A stretch of DNA of 64,000 nucleotides, from positions 1,054,001 through 1,118,000 of the forward strand of contig NZ_NKFL01000006.1 of the NCBI RefSeq assembly GCF_002223055.1, read 5' to 3'. The position numbers were made by a program, and so were the translations under genes. The notes beneath the pieces are model-generated. The model was given only the letters and a program-made list of their open reading frames with translations. It was not told the DNA's origin and made no database searches. Source of the DNA: Burkholderia sp. HI2500 (GTDB lineage Bacteria > Pseudomonadota > Gammaproteobacteria > Burkholderiales > Burkholderiaceae). Position 1 is the stretch's first letter, and each line of letters opens with the position of its first letter. Below, in pieces: positions 41,795-51,796 of the stretch.

Positions 41795-44144
41795 AGTCGA
41801 TGTTGACCGGTTTGCTGCCGAAGTCGATCGCCACGGTGCGGTGCAACGGCGGCAGCGAGCCGTTGCGGATCTCGATCACGTAGACGCCCGGCGTCAGCGA
41901 TACGGAGCGCAGCGGCGGGCTCGCACCGCGCCGCGCGCCGTTCACGTAGATGTCGCCCCAGGGCCGCACGTTGAAACGCACCTGCACGGTTTCCTGCGCC
42001 TTCGGCGGACGCGGCTGCGACTCGGCCGTTGGCGCGGTGACGGCGGCGACAGCAGTCTCGGCCTCCGACGGCGCCTTCGGTGCGGGTGTCGGCGCGGTCG
42101 CCGGTGTGGCGGCCGCTTCCGACGGCGGCACGTTGACGACGCGTTCCGACGAATCGAGGCTGCCGGCGGGCGCGATGCCCGAGCTGGAGCCCGACGGCGA
42201 CGGGGCCGGGTTCGTGACGGTGGTCGCAACCTGCGGCGCGGGCGTGGCGGCTTCGACGGCAGGCGCGCTGGCCGGTGCGGCGACGACGGGGGGCGGTGGA
42301 ACCTGCGCGGACGATCCGGCCGGGAGGCTCGACGGCGGCACGACGGTCGGTGTCGGCCCTTGCTGGGCCAGCGTGGCGCCCGGCGTGCTCGCGGGCGGTG
42401 ACGTGCCGGCCTGCGGCTGGCTGGCGGCCGGCGCGGCCTCGTCGGCGACGCGGGCGGGACGCGACAGATAAGTCGCCGCGAGGCCGACGGCGATCAACGC
42501 AACGAGTGCGCTGCCGACGTAGACCGGCACCCGGCGGTTGCGCGATCCCGGCGGAGCGTGGCCGCGTTGGGCGCCGGTCGGCCCGGATGCGCCATTCGAT
42601 GACGAGGCCGACGCCGATGCGGCGGGATGCGGTGCGCTCGAACCAGCGGTGCCGGCAGTCGCGGATGCGTTCGCATTCCCGGAACCCGCCGCACCACGTG
42701 GACCGACGCCGGTGTCGGTCGTTGGGGATCGCGTACCGGCTGCGTCGTGTGTGTCAGTTCGCGCAGCAGACGCTTCTTGCGCGCGTTCGACGTTTCCGTT
42801 CGCCGTTTCGGATTCGACCGGCTTTTCAACCGGTTTCGCAGGCGATTGAGACGCATGCGATGCAGCAGACGCTGCCAGCGAGCCCGCAGCCGCAACGGCG
42901 GCGCCTTGCGCGACGGTTTGGGACGTCGAACGCATATCGGCCGCCGGCTTGGCGCCGGACACGCCAGGCGCTGCGGATGCCGTGTGCGTGGGTGTAGACA
43001 CATGATCTGCACCGCCGGCTGTCGACGCCCGCCCATCCGCCGCAGCGTTGCCCGAAGCGGTCCCGCCCGCGCCGATCGAAGCCGCGCCAACAGCCGACGC
43101 CGTACCGGACGCAGCCGAAGCCTCCCCCTTCCCTTCCCCGCTCCTGCCTGCATCACCCACCGGCGGCACGACCGCCGCGCCATATCCGCCACCCGTCCCG
43201 ACGTCCCGCAACCCGAGCTCCGCCGCGAACGCCGCGACCGATTCCGGCCGATCCGGAATCCGCAACTGCAGCGCATGATCGACCGCCGCGAGAAAGGCCG
43301 GGCTGTACACCTCGCCGGCGGGCAGTTCGCGCGACGCGAGCGGCCGGTACGTGTCCTTGATGCTGCGCACGACGGCCGCGGGCGGCAGCTCGCCGGTGAT
43401 CATCGCGTGCATCACCGCGCCGAGCGCATAGAGGTCGGTCCACGGCCCCTGGCTGAACGCGGGATCGTCGGTGTACTGCTCGATCGGCGCGTAGCCGGGC
43501 TTGATCATCATCGCGCCGTCGTCGACCAGGTCGCCGATCCGTTTGCGCGCCGCGCCGAAGTCGAGCAGGATCGCGCTGCCGTTCGGGCGGATCAGCACGT
43601 TGTCGAGCGCGACGTCGCGATGGAAGCACTGCGCGCGATGCAGCGTGTCGAGCGCGCCGAGCAGCGCGCCGACGATATTGCGCAACTGCGTCTCGCTGAT
43701 CCGCATCCCGCCGTCGAGCAGCTGCTTGAGCGTGCGCCCTTCGTAGAACGGCATCACCATGTACGCGGTGCCGTGGCTTTCCCAGAAATGCAGGACCTTG
43801 ACGAGCCCCGGATGGTCGAATTGCGCGAGCAGGCGCGCTTCGTTGAGGAACGCGCCGCGGCCGGCGTCGAAGGCCTGCGCGAACCGCTCGGAGCGTAGCG
43901 ACACCGTGTAGTCGCCGCCGCGCGTGGCCAGCATCGACGGCATGTATTCCTTGATCGCGACCGCGCGCCGCAACGTGCGGTCGAATGCGCGATAGACGAT
44001 CCCGAAGCCGCCGATGCCCAGCACCTCGTCGAGCTGCAGTTCGCCCAGACGATGGCCGAGCGGCAGCGGCCGCACCGTGAATTCGGATGCGTCGCCGCGT
44101 GTCGCCGTGTCGTGCTCGTTGTCTCTCGATCCAGCGTCCTTCAT
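41781..44144 (-). CDS. ppkA: PpkA-like serine/threonine kinase with C-terminal PEGA-like domain
   Basis: A 787-residue membrane kinase. The catalytic domain (about 25-300) is intact: glycine loop LGIGGFGIVYRAFD, VAIKEY lysine, HRDVALDNVLI and DFGAAR. A low-complexity Ala/Ser/Pro linker follows, then a single membrane helix (VPVYVGSALVALIAVGLAATYL, near residue 545), a Pro-rich periplasmic linker, and a β-rich PEGA-like end (WGDIYVNGARRGASPPLRSVSLTPGVYVIEIRNG). In known systems such kinases phosphorylate the FHA protein to license firing. ATG 44144 was chosen over an earlier in-frame ATG because kinase homology starts just after it. No cognate phosphatase gene is present. Confidence 0.88.
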   Translation of the reverse strand: MKDAGSRDNEHDTATRGDASEFTVRPLPLGHRLGELQLDEVLGIGGFGIVYRAFDRTLRRAVAIKEYMPSMLATRGGDYTVSLRSERFAQAFDAGRGAFLNEARLLAQFDHPGLVKVLHFWESHGTAYMVMPFYEGRTLKQLLDGGMRISETQLRNIVGALLGALDTLHRAQCFHRDVALDNVLIRPNGSAILLDFGAARKRIGDLVDDGAMMIKPGYAPIEQYTDDPAFSQGPWTDLYALGAVMHAMITGELPPAAVVRSIKDTYRPLASRELPAGEVYSPAFLAAVDHALQLRIPDRPESVAAFAAELGLRDVGTGGGYGAAVVPPVGDAGRSGEGKGEASAASGTASAVGAASIGAGGTASGNAAADGRASTAGGADHVSTPTHTASAAPGVSGAKPAADMRSTSQTVAQGAAVAAAGSLAASAASHASQSPAKPVEKPVESETANGNVERAQEASAARTDTHDAAGTRSPTTDTGVGPRGAAGSGNANASATAGTAGSSAPHPAASASASSSNGASGPTGAQRGHAPPGSRNRRVPVYVGSALVALIAVGLAATYLSRPARVADEAAPAASQPQAGTSPPASTPGATLAQQGPTPTVVPPSSLPAGSSAQVPPPPVVAAPASAPAVEAATPAPQVATTVTNPAPSPSGSSSGIAPAGSLDSSERVVNVPPSEAAATPATAPTPAPKAPSEAETAVAAVTAPTAESQPRPPKAQETVQVRFNVRPWGDIYVNGARRGASPPLRSVSLTPGVYVIEIRNGSLPPLHRTVAIDFGSKPVNIDYAFE

Positions 44145-44227
44145 CTCCACCACCTCTCGAAACCGCGTCCTTTCCACTCGCCGCACCCGCCGCGCCCGGC
44201 GGCCCGCCGTCGGTCAGCCGGGGGCCG

Positions 44228-44923
44228 CTAGCTGCCGCCGAACAGCGTCAGGAACAGCGCGTTGTCGGGCGTGCCCGTATGCGCATGCGTGCGCAGCGGC
44301 GATCCGTCCGCGCGGTTGGTCCACCAGAAACTCGTGCCGCCGTGCGGATCGAAGTAACCGGACAGCCCGGGCCACGCGGCCGGGGCCGGCCGTTCCGGCG
44401 GCGGCGCCGGCATGCCGTCGACGATGTCGGCGTACGTGTCGTCGCGCTGCGTGAGCCGCACACGCGCCAGCATCAGCTCGAGATCGCCGGGCGCGCGGGC
44501 ATGGCGGATCGTGTCGAGCAGCGCCTGGCCGACCTGCCAGTAGAACGTGTCGGCGGCATCCGGCAGCCCGTTCCAGTAATCGGCGGCGAGCATCGGCAGC
44601 GTGACGATCACCGGGTAGTAGCGCCCCACCCGGTCGCAGCTCGGCGCGAGGCAGCCCGGCTGCACGCACGACGCGCCCGCGCCCGCCGGAATCAGGAAAT
44701 TCCAGACCGGCGCGACCGTGTAGTGGCGCTCGATCTCGTCCGCGCCGCGCTGGCGCATCGCGGCCATGCCCTGCTGGAGCCAGCGCTCCCACCACAGCGC
44801 GAGCGCATGCGGCAGCCGGCTGTTCACGAAGTCGCCGGCGCCGGGGATCTTCCCGTACCAGGCCGGCGCATCGCCGTCGGTACGCGTGAACGGCGGTGTC
44901 GGGCTCATGGCTTCGGCGGGCAT
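44228..44923 (-). CDS. tagF: type VI secretion-associated protein TagF
   Basis: A 231-residue TagF-domain protein. The hallmark N-terminal motif is AWYGKIPGAGDFVNSRLPHALALWWERWLQQGM, followed by NFLIPAGAGASC, YYPVIVTLPM and the terminal GGTSFWWTNRADGS. TagF holds the apparatus inactive after assembly in studied systems, acting in parallel to the kinase pathway. Start: ATG 44923 has GGAG eight bases upstream; the alternative ATG 44908 overlaps the tssM stop (ATGA) and would shorten the protein by five residues. Confidence 0.9.
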   Translation of the reverse strand: MPAEAMSPTPPFTRTDGDAPAWYGKIPGAGDFVNSRLPHALALWWERWLQQGMAAMRQRGADEIERHYTVAPVWNFLIPAGAGASCVQPGCLAPSCDRVGRYYPVIVTLPMLAADYWNGLPDAADTFYWQVGQALLDTIRHARAPGDLELMLARVRLTQRDDTYADIVDGMPAPPPERPAPAAWPGLSGYFDPHGGTSFWWTNRADGSPLRTHAHTGTPDNALFLTLFGGS

Positions 44924-47900
44924 GTAAAGGACTCCATCTGGGGCAGCCTGAACGGGTTGCGGACACTGCCCGCATTCACTTGCAGCACGATCGGTTTGCC
45001 GTCGACCGTGAACCGCGCAATCATCTGGTCCGAGCCACGCCCGGCGGACACTCCCGCGCGGTCGAACAGCCGGTGCAGCGCCCACGGCCCGTCGGTCGAG
45101 AAGCCGTCGGTCGCGCCGGCCTGCCCGGACACCTGCAGCCGCACCTGGTTGCTGCCGCGCGGGCCCGGCCAGTTCACCGCGCTCTGCACGAGCGGGCCGT
45201 GCGCGTAGCGGACGATCTGCCCGTCGACGTCGAGCACCATCTCCGTGATCGACGGGTCCATTTCGAGCGGCTGGATCTGCACCTTCAGCTGTGCGGTGCG
45301 CGCGCCGCCGCCGAAGTAGACGTCGCGGATCACCGCCGCCTTCTCGAACGACGCCAGCATCGCGGCGGCCGGCGGATCGGCGTCCGCATTGCGGTTCGCG
45401 AAGCGCCACGGGTGCGACGTCGTATCGACGATCGACTGCAGGTTCTTCTGGAAGAAGTCGTCCATCAGGCCGCCGGGCGCGAACATCTGCGCGAAATCCG
45501 CCGGCGCGACGTCGCGCGCCGCGCCGCGCGCGAACGGATAGCGGCCCGCGATCGCCTGCCGGCAGAAGTCGCCGACGTTCGCGCCGGCCCGCGTCGCGAC
45601 GCTGCGCTGCTCGACGGTCGCCACGCTGCCGTTCGCGACGTTCGACAGGTCGTCGAGCACTTCGCGGAACGGTGTCGGCAGGCGGCCGGCTTGCGCGCGC
45701 AGCTTCGCGGGCGCATCGGACGGCGGCGGCTGCGCGCCGCTCCTCAGCGCGTCGTCGGTGGCCGTCAGGTACGTGTACAGCGCGTCGATCGACTTCAGCA
45801 CGTCGTTGAATGCCGACGCCTGGTCGCCGCTGCCCGGCGCGAACGCACGCAGCCCGGCGAAGTGGCTGTCGACGATCTGCTCGGCGCTCGCGGGCGCCGC
45901 CGCGGACGCACTCGAATTGCCGCCCTGGCCCGCGAAGATCTGCGACAGCGAGCTGCGCGCCTCGTCGACCTTGTCCTGCGCGCGCGCCGCGAGATTGCGC
46001 GCCCCGCCCGGTGCGTCGCCGAGCGCGGTGTCCCGTGCGAGCGCCACCATCAGTCGCGTGAGCGGCGAATCGGCGGACGACAGCGCGCGCGCCACCTGGA
46101 TGCTCTGTGCGAGCGTCGCGGTGCGCTGCAGCTTGATGTCGGCGAGATAGTCGTCCCAGATCTTCAGGTAGTCGTTCAGGTAGAGCTGGCGGATATCGCG
46201 CGCCCACGCCGCCGCGTCGTTCGGGCCGGGAATCTCGGACAGCCCGAGGTTCAGCACCCACACCTCCTCGCGCCCGTACGCTTCGACCTCGCCGGCCAGG
46301 CGAGGCGCGAACACGTTGCGATAGCCGTTGCGCGTGTAGAGCCCCGGCACGCCTTCCGACAGCGGCTTGCCGCTCTGCCGGCGGAACACCAGCGATGCGT
46401 CGGGGCCGACCGCCCGCGCGACGCTGAAGTCGAACGCGGCCGTGGCCGGCCGCAGCGTCATCGTCATCTGCCGGTACAGCCGCTGCGAGAACGGCACCTG
46501 GCGCAGCCGGTCGCGCACGTCGGCCACGAGCCGCTCGTTCATCGGATACGGCGACACCGCGACCCGGTTGCCGAACAGCGCGGCAAGATGCGCACGCAGC
46601 GCGGAGCGTTCGGCCGGCGAGAAATCGGGCGGCAGCGCGCGTTCCATCTCGAGGTCGACGACGGCCTGCACGAACGCGGGATCGTAGTGCGCGCTGTCGT
46701 ACAGCATCAGGTACGCCTTCAGCGCCGCATACGCGTATTCGGTCTCGTCGGGCCGTGCATCCCGCAGCGCGGCCTCCATCCGGCTCGCGGCGATCGGCAG
46801 CAGCACGTCTTCGAGCGCGCGCCGGTACACGGCGTCGACGGCTTCGTCGATCTTCTCGCCCTGGAACAGCCCCCACCGATACGCGAGCGGCGGATGCTGC
46901 AGGTCGACGCCGCCCGCATTCGCGAGGTTGCCGAGCGCGTCGAGCACGGGCAGCAGGCGCGCGACGTCGGCCGCATCGGAGAATTTCGCGCCGGCGATCT
47001 GCGCATCGACGGCCGGCACACGCGCGCCGATCTGGTCGAGATACGCGCGGTTGTTCGAATAGCTGCGCAGCCACGCAAACAGCACGGCCACGCACGCCAG
47101 CGCGAGCAGTACGTAGCCGGCGATCTGCAGCACGCGCCGCTTCTGGTGCCAGCGCAGGTCGCTGCCGGCGAGCGCGGCTTCGCGGAAGATGTGCTCCTGC
47201 AGCAGCGACTTCAGGAAGAAGCTGCGCCCGGTCGAACCGACCTGCGCGACCGGCGGCACGCCCTCGATCTTCAGGAAGCGCTTGATGCCGCTCATCACGC
47301 GATCGAACGCGGTGCCCTCCTGCGTGCCGCTCGTCAGGTAGACGCCGCGCAGCATCGGCATCGGCTCGTAGCTCGACACGGAAAACACCTCGGCGACGAA
47401 CTGGCCGAGCATGTCCTGCAGGTCGGCGATCTGCTGCGGGAGCAGGTACGTCATCTCGCGCTGGCGCGCGTCGGTCTGCGCGGCGAGCAGCTCGGGCAGC
47501 CCGTCGTTCAGCCGCTGGTGCAGCAGCCGGTATTCGCGGTCGAATGCCGCGCGCAGGTCGAAGCCCGGCGCCTCGCTCTGCGCGAGCGGGAACGTGAAGC
47601 CCCACACCTGCGCGCATTCCGCGCGGCCATAGCTGCTGAAATACTCGGCGAAGCCCGCGAGCAGGTCGGCCTTCGTCACGAGCAGGTACACGGGAAAGCG
47701 GATGCCGAGCTGCGCGCGCAGTTCGAGCAGCCGCTTGCGCAGCACCATCGCGTGCTGCGTGCGTTCGGCCTCCGACGCGCCGAGCAGGTCGGCCACGCTG
47801 ATCGTCAGCATCGCGCCGTTCAGCGGCTGGCGTGTGCGGTATTTCTTCAGCAGGTCGACGAAGCCTTTCCATTCGGCCTCGTCGAGCGCGCGGTTGCCCT

Positions 47901-48531
47901 CGTGCGTCGTATAGCGGCCGGCCGTGTCGATCAGCACCGCGTCGTTCGTGAACCACCAGTCGCAATGCCGCGTGCCGCCCACGCCGCGGATCGCCGCGCG
48001 GCCGAACTGCTCGGCAAGCGGAAAGCTGAGCCCGGAATTCACGAGCGCGGTGGTCTTGCCCGAGCCCGGCGCGCCGATGAACACGTACCACGGCAGCTGA
48101 TACAGATACTGGCGCGACATCCGGTCGAACCAGCGCGGCAAGCCCTTGCGCACGGTGTCGGCCTGCCCGAAGCGCACCTTCTTCAGCAGCGTCGCGGCTT
48201 CGTCGAAGCGGCTGCGCAACTCGTCGAGCTGCGCTTTCGCCGGATCGTCGGCGACAGCCGGCCCGGGCGCGGCCTCGCGCAGCTGGTTCAGCAACTGCGC
48301 GTTGAGGCGGCCGGCGCGCCAGCTGCGCCACGCGACGCGTGCGCCCCACGCGATGAACAGCACCGCGATCGTGAGCCCGCGCGCCCAGCCGCTTTCGAGC
48401 GGCCGGACCTCGGCGAACGCGAACAGCGGCCCCGCGAGCCATACGAAGCACGCGAGCACGACGAGACCGGCGAAGGTCCAGATCTCCCGCGACGGCAACG
48501 GCCGGACGAAACGCGCGACAGCCTGGTTCAT
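44905..48531 (-). CDS. tssM: type VI secretion membrane subunit TssM
   Basis: A 1208-residue IcmF-family protein of the trans-envelope complex. Two N-terminal membrane helices (about residues 19-62) are followed by a cytoplasmic NTPase-like domain with Walker A IGAPGSGKTTALVNSG. A third membrane helix is near 485 (YVLLALACVAVLFAWL), and the long periplasmic part ends in LQVNAGSVRNPFRLPQMESFTCPPKP. Start MNQAVARFVRPLPSREIW fits the family; the frame is open far upstream through antisense DNA. It is two bases from the tssL stop and overlaps tagF. Confidence 0.95.
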   Translation of the reverse strand: MNQAVARFVRPLPSREIWTFAGLVVLACFVWLAGPLFAFAEVRPLESGWARGLTIAVLFIAWGARVAWRSWRAGRLNAQLLNQLREAAPGPAVADDPAKAQLDELRSRFDEAATLLKKVRFGQADTVRKGLPRWFDRMSRQYLYQLPWYVFIGAPGSGKTTALVNSGLSFPLAEQFGRAAIRGVGGTRHCDWWFTNDAVLIDTAGRYTTHEGNRALDEAEWKGFVDLLKKYRTRQPLNGAMLTISVADLLGASEAERTQHAMVLRKRLLELRAQLGIRFPVYLLVTKADLLAGFAEYFSSYGRAECAQVWGFTFPLAQSEAPGFDLRAAFDREYRLLHQRLNDGLPELLAAQTDARQREMTYLLPQQIADLQDMLGQFVAEVFSVSSYEPMPMLRGVYLTSGTQEGTAFDRVMSGIKRFLKIEGVPPVAQVGSTGRSFFLKSLLQEHIFREAALAGSDLRWHQKRRVLQIAGYVLLALACVAVLFAWLRSYSNNRAYLDQIGARVPAVDAQIAGAKFSDAADVARLLPVLDALGNLANAGGVDLQHPPLAYRWGLFQGEKIDEAVDAVYRRALEDVLLPIAASRMEAALRDARPDETEYAYAALKAYLMLYDSAHYDPAFVQAVVDLEMERALPPDFSPAERSALRAHLAALFGNRVAVSPYPMNERLVADVRDRLRQVPFSQRLYRQMTMTLRPATAAFDFSVARAVGPDASLVFRRQSGKPLSEGVPGLYTRNGYRNVFAPRLAGEVEAYGREEVWVLNLGLSEIPGPNDAAAWARDIRQLYLNDYLKIWDDYLADIKLQRTATLAQSIQVARALSSADSPLTRLMVALARDTALGDAPGGARNLAARAQDKVDEARSSLSQIFAGQGGNSSASAAAPASAEQIVDSHFAGLRAFAPGSGDQASAFNDVLKSIDALYTYLTATDDALRSGAQPPPSDAPAKLRAQAGRLPTPFREVLDDLSNVANGSVATVEQRSVATRAGANVGDFCRQAIAGRYPFARGAARDVAPADFAQMFAPGGLMDDFFQKNLQSIVDTTSHPWRFANRNADADPPAAAMLASFEKAAVIRDVYFGGGARTAQLKVQIQPLEMDPSITEMVLDVDGQIVRYAHGPLVQSAVNWPGPRGSNQVRLQVSGQAGATDGFSTDGPWALHRLFDRAGVSAGRGSDQMIARFTVDGKPIVLQVNAGSVRNPFRLPQMESFTCPPKP

Positions 48532-48533
48532 GG

Positions 48534-49856
48534 TCAGTTGGCTCCCTGCGTGGCGCTCGCGCCGACGGCGGCACTGCCGGGCGCCGGCAGCAGCGTGATC
48601 TCGACGCGCCGGTTCAGTGCGCGGTTCGCAGGCGAATCGTTCGGCGCGACCGGATCGAGCGTGCCGCGCCCTTCCGCGGCGAGCCGTTCCGGATGGTCGA
48701 GCCGCGCGGCGATCATCCCGCGCACGGCTTCCGCGCGTTCGCGCGACAGGTCCCAGTTCGATGCGAAGCGCGCCGTATGCACGGGCGTGTCGTCGGTATA
48801 GCCGGTCACGCGCACGTTGCCGGGCACCTTGTTCAGCGCATCGGCCACGCGCGCGAGCACCGGCACGTAACGGTCGATTACCGACGTCGAGCCGGACTTG
48901 AACACCCCGTCGCCGCGCAGCACGATCACGCTGCGGTCGGCCTGGTCGCGCACCGCCACGAGGCCGGCCGCGATCTCCGGTTCCAGGAACTTCGCGATGC
49001 GCGGTGCCTGCGCCGGGCGCGGCGGCGCCTGCGCGGGTTGCAGCTTCGGCACGTGCAGCGCGTCGATCGACGCGAACAGCCGATCCGAATGCCCGGCGAG
49101 CGCGATCCGCAGCCCGACGAACACGCCGAAGCCGATCAGCAGCGCGAGCGCCACGCACACCCACAGCGGCACGCCGAAGCGGCGCGCGACGTCGCGCGTG
49201 ACGACGTCGCGCCAGTGCGGCGACAACGCCGGTTCGAATTCGCCGCGCACCGAGCGGATCGTCAGCGCGAGCTGGTGGCGCAGCGCGTCGAGCTGCGCAT
49301 GGCCGTTGTCGAGCACGCGATAGCGGCCCTCGAAACCGAGCGCGAGACAGAAATACAGCAGCTCGAGCAGGTCGAGATGCTGGCGCGGCTGCTGCGACAG
49401 GCGTTCGAGCAGGTGGAAGAATTTCTCGCCGCCCCACGTCTCGTTGTGGAACGACACGAGCAGGCTGTGCGACGACCACACGCTGCCGCCCCACGGCGTC
49501 AGCGCGGCGGCCTCGTCGAGCGCCGTGCACAGGCAGTAGCGCGCGCCGATGATCGCTTCCGACGGCACGCCGGCCTCCTGCGCCCGCGCCTCGAACTGCC
49601 GGATCTCGACGACCAGGTGCTCGCGCAGCCACGCGGGATTCGGGTGATGGACGGTCGAGCGGATCTGCGGCACCAGGTTGAGCAACGGATTCGCCGCGGC
49701 GACGAGCGGGTTCGTGCCGCTCGCGGCCCAGCGCCCCGGGCGCGGCTGCGTCGCGGTCGGGCCGGCCGTGCCCGCCGCGGCCGGATGCATGCCGCCCGGA
49801 TTCGGCGGCACGAATCCGCCGGCGCCGGGGGAGATCGATTCGGAGGAGGAATTCAT
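48534..49856 (-). CDS. tssL: type VI secretion TssL with OmpA-like peptidoglycan-binding domain
   Basis: A 440-residue evolved TssL. The cytoplasmic DotU domain (about 50-245) has NPLLNLVPQIRSTVHHPNPAWLREHLVVEIRQFE and YCLCTALDEAAALTPWGG. One membrane helix follows (VPLWVCVALALLIGFGVFVGLRIAL). The periplasmic OmpA/MotB domain (about 310-430) has VTGYTDDTPVHTARFASNWDLSRERAEAV and NRALNRRVEITLLP. The fused domain anchors the membrane complex to peptidoglycan, so no separate TagL is needed. Confidence 0.95.
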   Translation of the reverse strand: MNSSSESISPGAGGFVPPNPGGMHPAAAGTAGPTATQPRPGRWAASGTNPLVAAANPLLNLVPQIRSTVHHPNPAWLREHLVVEIRQFEARAQEAGVPSEAIIGARYCLCTALDEAAALTPWGGSVWSSHSLLVSFHNETWGGEKFFHLLERLSQQPRQHLDLLELLYFCLALGFEGRYRVLDNGHAQLDALRHQLALTIRSVRGEFEPALSPHWRDVVTRDVARRFGVPLWVCVALALLIGFGVFVGLRIALAGHSDRLFASIDALHVPKLQPAQAPPRPAQAPRIAKFLEPEIAAGLVAVRDQADRSVIVLRGDGVFKSGSTSVIDRYVPVLARVADALNKVPGNVRVTGYTDDTPVHTARFASNWDLSRERAEAVRGMIAARLDHPERLAAEGRGTLDPVAPNDSPANRALNRRVEITLLPAPGSAAVGASATQGAN

Positions 49857-49871
49857 CGCGTCGCCCCGCCC

Positions 49872-51284
49872 TTACCCGCGTATCGCCCAGAACTCCATCG
49901 AGAGCCCAGGGAATTCGCCGGCGAAATGGAAAGCGAGACCGCCGGAGCGCGCCAGCTGCTTCCACAGGTCGCTGCCCTTGTCGATCTCGAAGTACGTATG
50001 GCCCGCGTGATACGGGATCTGCCGCGGCGCGACCGGCAACTGGCGCATCGTGATGCCCGGCAGCTGCAGCTGCACGAGATCGCGGATCCGCTCGACCGGC
50101 CCGAGCTTCGCCTGCGCGGGAAACCGTGCACGCAGGCTGTCGGCCGGCACGTCCGCGCGCACCGCGAGCACGAAGCCGGCCGTGTCGCGCAGCGCCGGGT
50201 CGGCCAGCGTCGCGACGCGGATGCCGTTGCCCGCATCGCGCAGCTCGATCTGGATCGCGTTCTGCTCGAGTACCGTCGACAGCGACCGGCGCAGCTCGGT
50301 CATCAGCTCCGCGAAGCTCGTGCGCAGGTCGTCGTGGACGTAGACCGCAAGCGACTGCGGGCGCCGGCCGGCCGCCGTGAACGTGCTCAGGTCGCAGGCG
50401 AGCTTCAGCCAGTCGCAGAACAGCGCCTCCGGGTGCGTCGACACGTGCTGCTGCGCGTGCCAGGTCAGCGCGAGATAGCGGTTCACGAGCTGCAGCAGCA
50501 GGAAATCCGCGACTTCCGACACGCCGCCGCGCCCGGGCTCCGACAGCCGTGCCGCGAGCGCTTCGCTGCGTTGCGTGAGCAGCCCGTGCAGCTCGCGCGC
50601 ATACGCCAGCAGCACGGTGTCGTGCTGCGCGACGAGGCGCGGCGGAATGTAGCCGTCGTCGACGAGCAGCCGCGCGTCGGTGCGCCGCTCGACGATCCGT
50701 GCGACGCCGAGCGCGTGCCAGTCGCCGGTCAGCTCGGCTTCGAGCATCAGCCGCACGTTCAGGCGGCCCGTCTGCAGCAGCGCGGGGCCGAGTGCGACCG
50801 CGTTCGCGTCGGCCACTTCGTATTCGCGGACGACGTAGCGCGCGACGTCGGCGCTGCCGTTCGCGCTATTCATGCCGTTCGCGGCATGGCTGCCGCCCGC
50901 ACCCGCACCGAACGACACCTCCTCGCCGCCGCCGCGCCACAGCGGCAGCGCGAGCACGACGAGCTGATCCTTCGCATTGGCCGGCACGTCGAGCGGCTCG
51001 GGGAGATCGTCCGGATGGGACAGGTCGAACGGCGTGCCGTCGCGCATCACGCCCGACGCGGTGCGCAGCGCGACCTTGCCGAGCGCCAGTTGCTCGCGAT
51101 CGAGTTCCAGCGTGTCGAAGCCCCAGTAGAAGCCTTGCAGCGGCAGGCAGCGCAGCGCGACGTAGCGCTCCCAGTGCCGTTCGAGCTGCTGGAAATGCTG
51201 CGGCCGCAGGAACATCCCCTCGGTCCACACCACCCGCTGGCGGAGCGCCGCGACCGGCGTCGCGGACATCGTCGGTTCGGTCAT
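49872..51284 (-). CDS. tssK: type VI secretion baseplate subunit TssK
   Basis: A 470-residue adaptor connecting baseplate and membrane complex. The diagnostic start is RQRVVWTEGMFLRPQHFQQLERHWERYV, then PLQGFYWGFDTLELDREQLALGKVAL. Near the end are RQIPYHAGHTYFEIDKGSDLWKQLARSGGLAFHFAGEFPGLSMEFWAIR. Its ATG overlaps the tssJ stop by four bases. Confidence 0.95.
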   Translation of the reverse strand: MTEPTMSATPVAALRQRVVWTEGMFLRPQHFQQLERHWERYVALRCLPLQGFYWGFDTLELDREQLALGKVALRTASGVMRDGTPFDLSHPDDLPEPLDVPANAKDQLVVLALPLWRGGGEEVSFGAGAGGSHAANGMNSANGSADVARYVVREYEVADANAVALGPALLQTGRLNVRLMLEAELTGDWHALGVARIVERRTDARLLVDDGYIPPRLVAQHDTVLLAYARELHGLLTQRSEALAARLSEPGRGGVSEVADFLLLQLVNRYLALTWHAQQHVSTHPEALFCDWLKLACDLSTFTAAGRRPQSLAVYVHDDLRTSFAELMTELRRSLSTVLEQNAIQIELRDAGNGIRVATLADPALRDTAGFVLAVRADVPADSLRARFPAQAKLGPVERIRDLVQLQLPGITMRQLPVAPRQIPYHAGHTYFEIDKGSDLWKQLARSGGLAFHFAGEFPGLSMEFWAIRG

Positions 51285-51796
51285 GGGCGCCCCTTCGCAT
51301 CGTTCAGCGCGACGCCGCCATTGCGGACGGCGATCGACAGCTTCAGCTCGCCCGGCGACGTCTGCCAGAACTTGTAGAGATTGAGCTGCTTCGCGCGCGG
51401 CAGCGGCACCGTCAGCCGCCAGCGGTTCTTGTCGAGCATCCGGTATTCGGCGACCACGCCGATCGCGCCGGCCTCGACGTTGCCGCGATAGCGCAGCGTG
51501 CGCGACTCGCCCGGCCGCAGGATCACGCGGTCGGTGCCGAGCAGGTCCGCGCCGAGCACGTTTTCCGGCTTGTCCTGCAGCGAGAAGAAATCCGCGCTGT
51601 CGAACGACGATGCCGCGCGGAGCTGGAACACCTTCAGCACGATCGGCGAAGGCTTGCGGTTCATGTCAGGGTTGACGTCCGGCGCAACGTCAACCGTGAT
51701 CGCATACGGCACCGCCGCGGCGTGCTCCGTCGCACCGCACCCCGGCAACAGCATCACGCATCCCCATACGATGAAACTGCTCGACCGCCATTGCAT
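51281..51796 (-). CDS. tssJ: type VI secretion outer-membrane lipoprotein TssJ
   Basis: A 171-residue lipoprotein with signal MQWRSSSFIVWGCVMLLPGC (lipid Cys at residue 20) followed by a β-sandwich typical of TssJ: VDVAPDVNPDMNRKPSPIVLKVFQLRAASSFDSADFFSLQD and LRPGESRTLRYRGNVEAGAIGVVAEYR. It anchors TssM at the outer membrane. ATG 51796 has AGGGTGG upstream; the frame is open further up, but that would destroy the signal peptide. First gene of the minus-strand operon. Confidence 0.93.
   Translation of the reverse strand: MQWRSSSFIVWGCVMLLPGCGATEHAAAVPYAITVDVAPDVNPDMNRKPSPIVLKVFQLRAASSFDSADFFSLQDKPENVLGADLLGTDRVILRPGESRTLRYRGNVEAGAIGVVAEYRMLDKNRWRLTVPLPRAKQLNLYKFWQTSPGELKLSIAVRNGGVALNDAKGRP

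Noticed and set aside
44896..48801. Plus-strand open frame of about 1300 codons opposite tssM
   Set aside because: It is antisense to a clear TssM gene. Its product is Arg/His/Ala-rich without domains, an expected artefact of high-GC codon bias.
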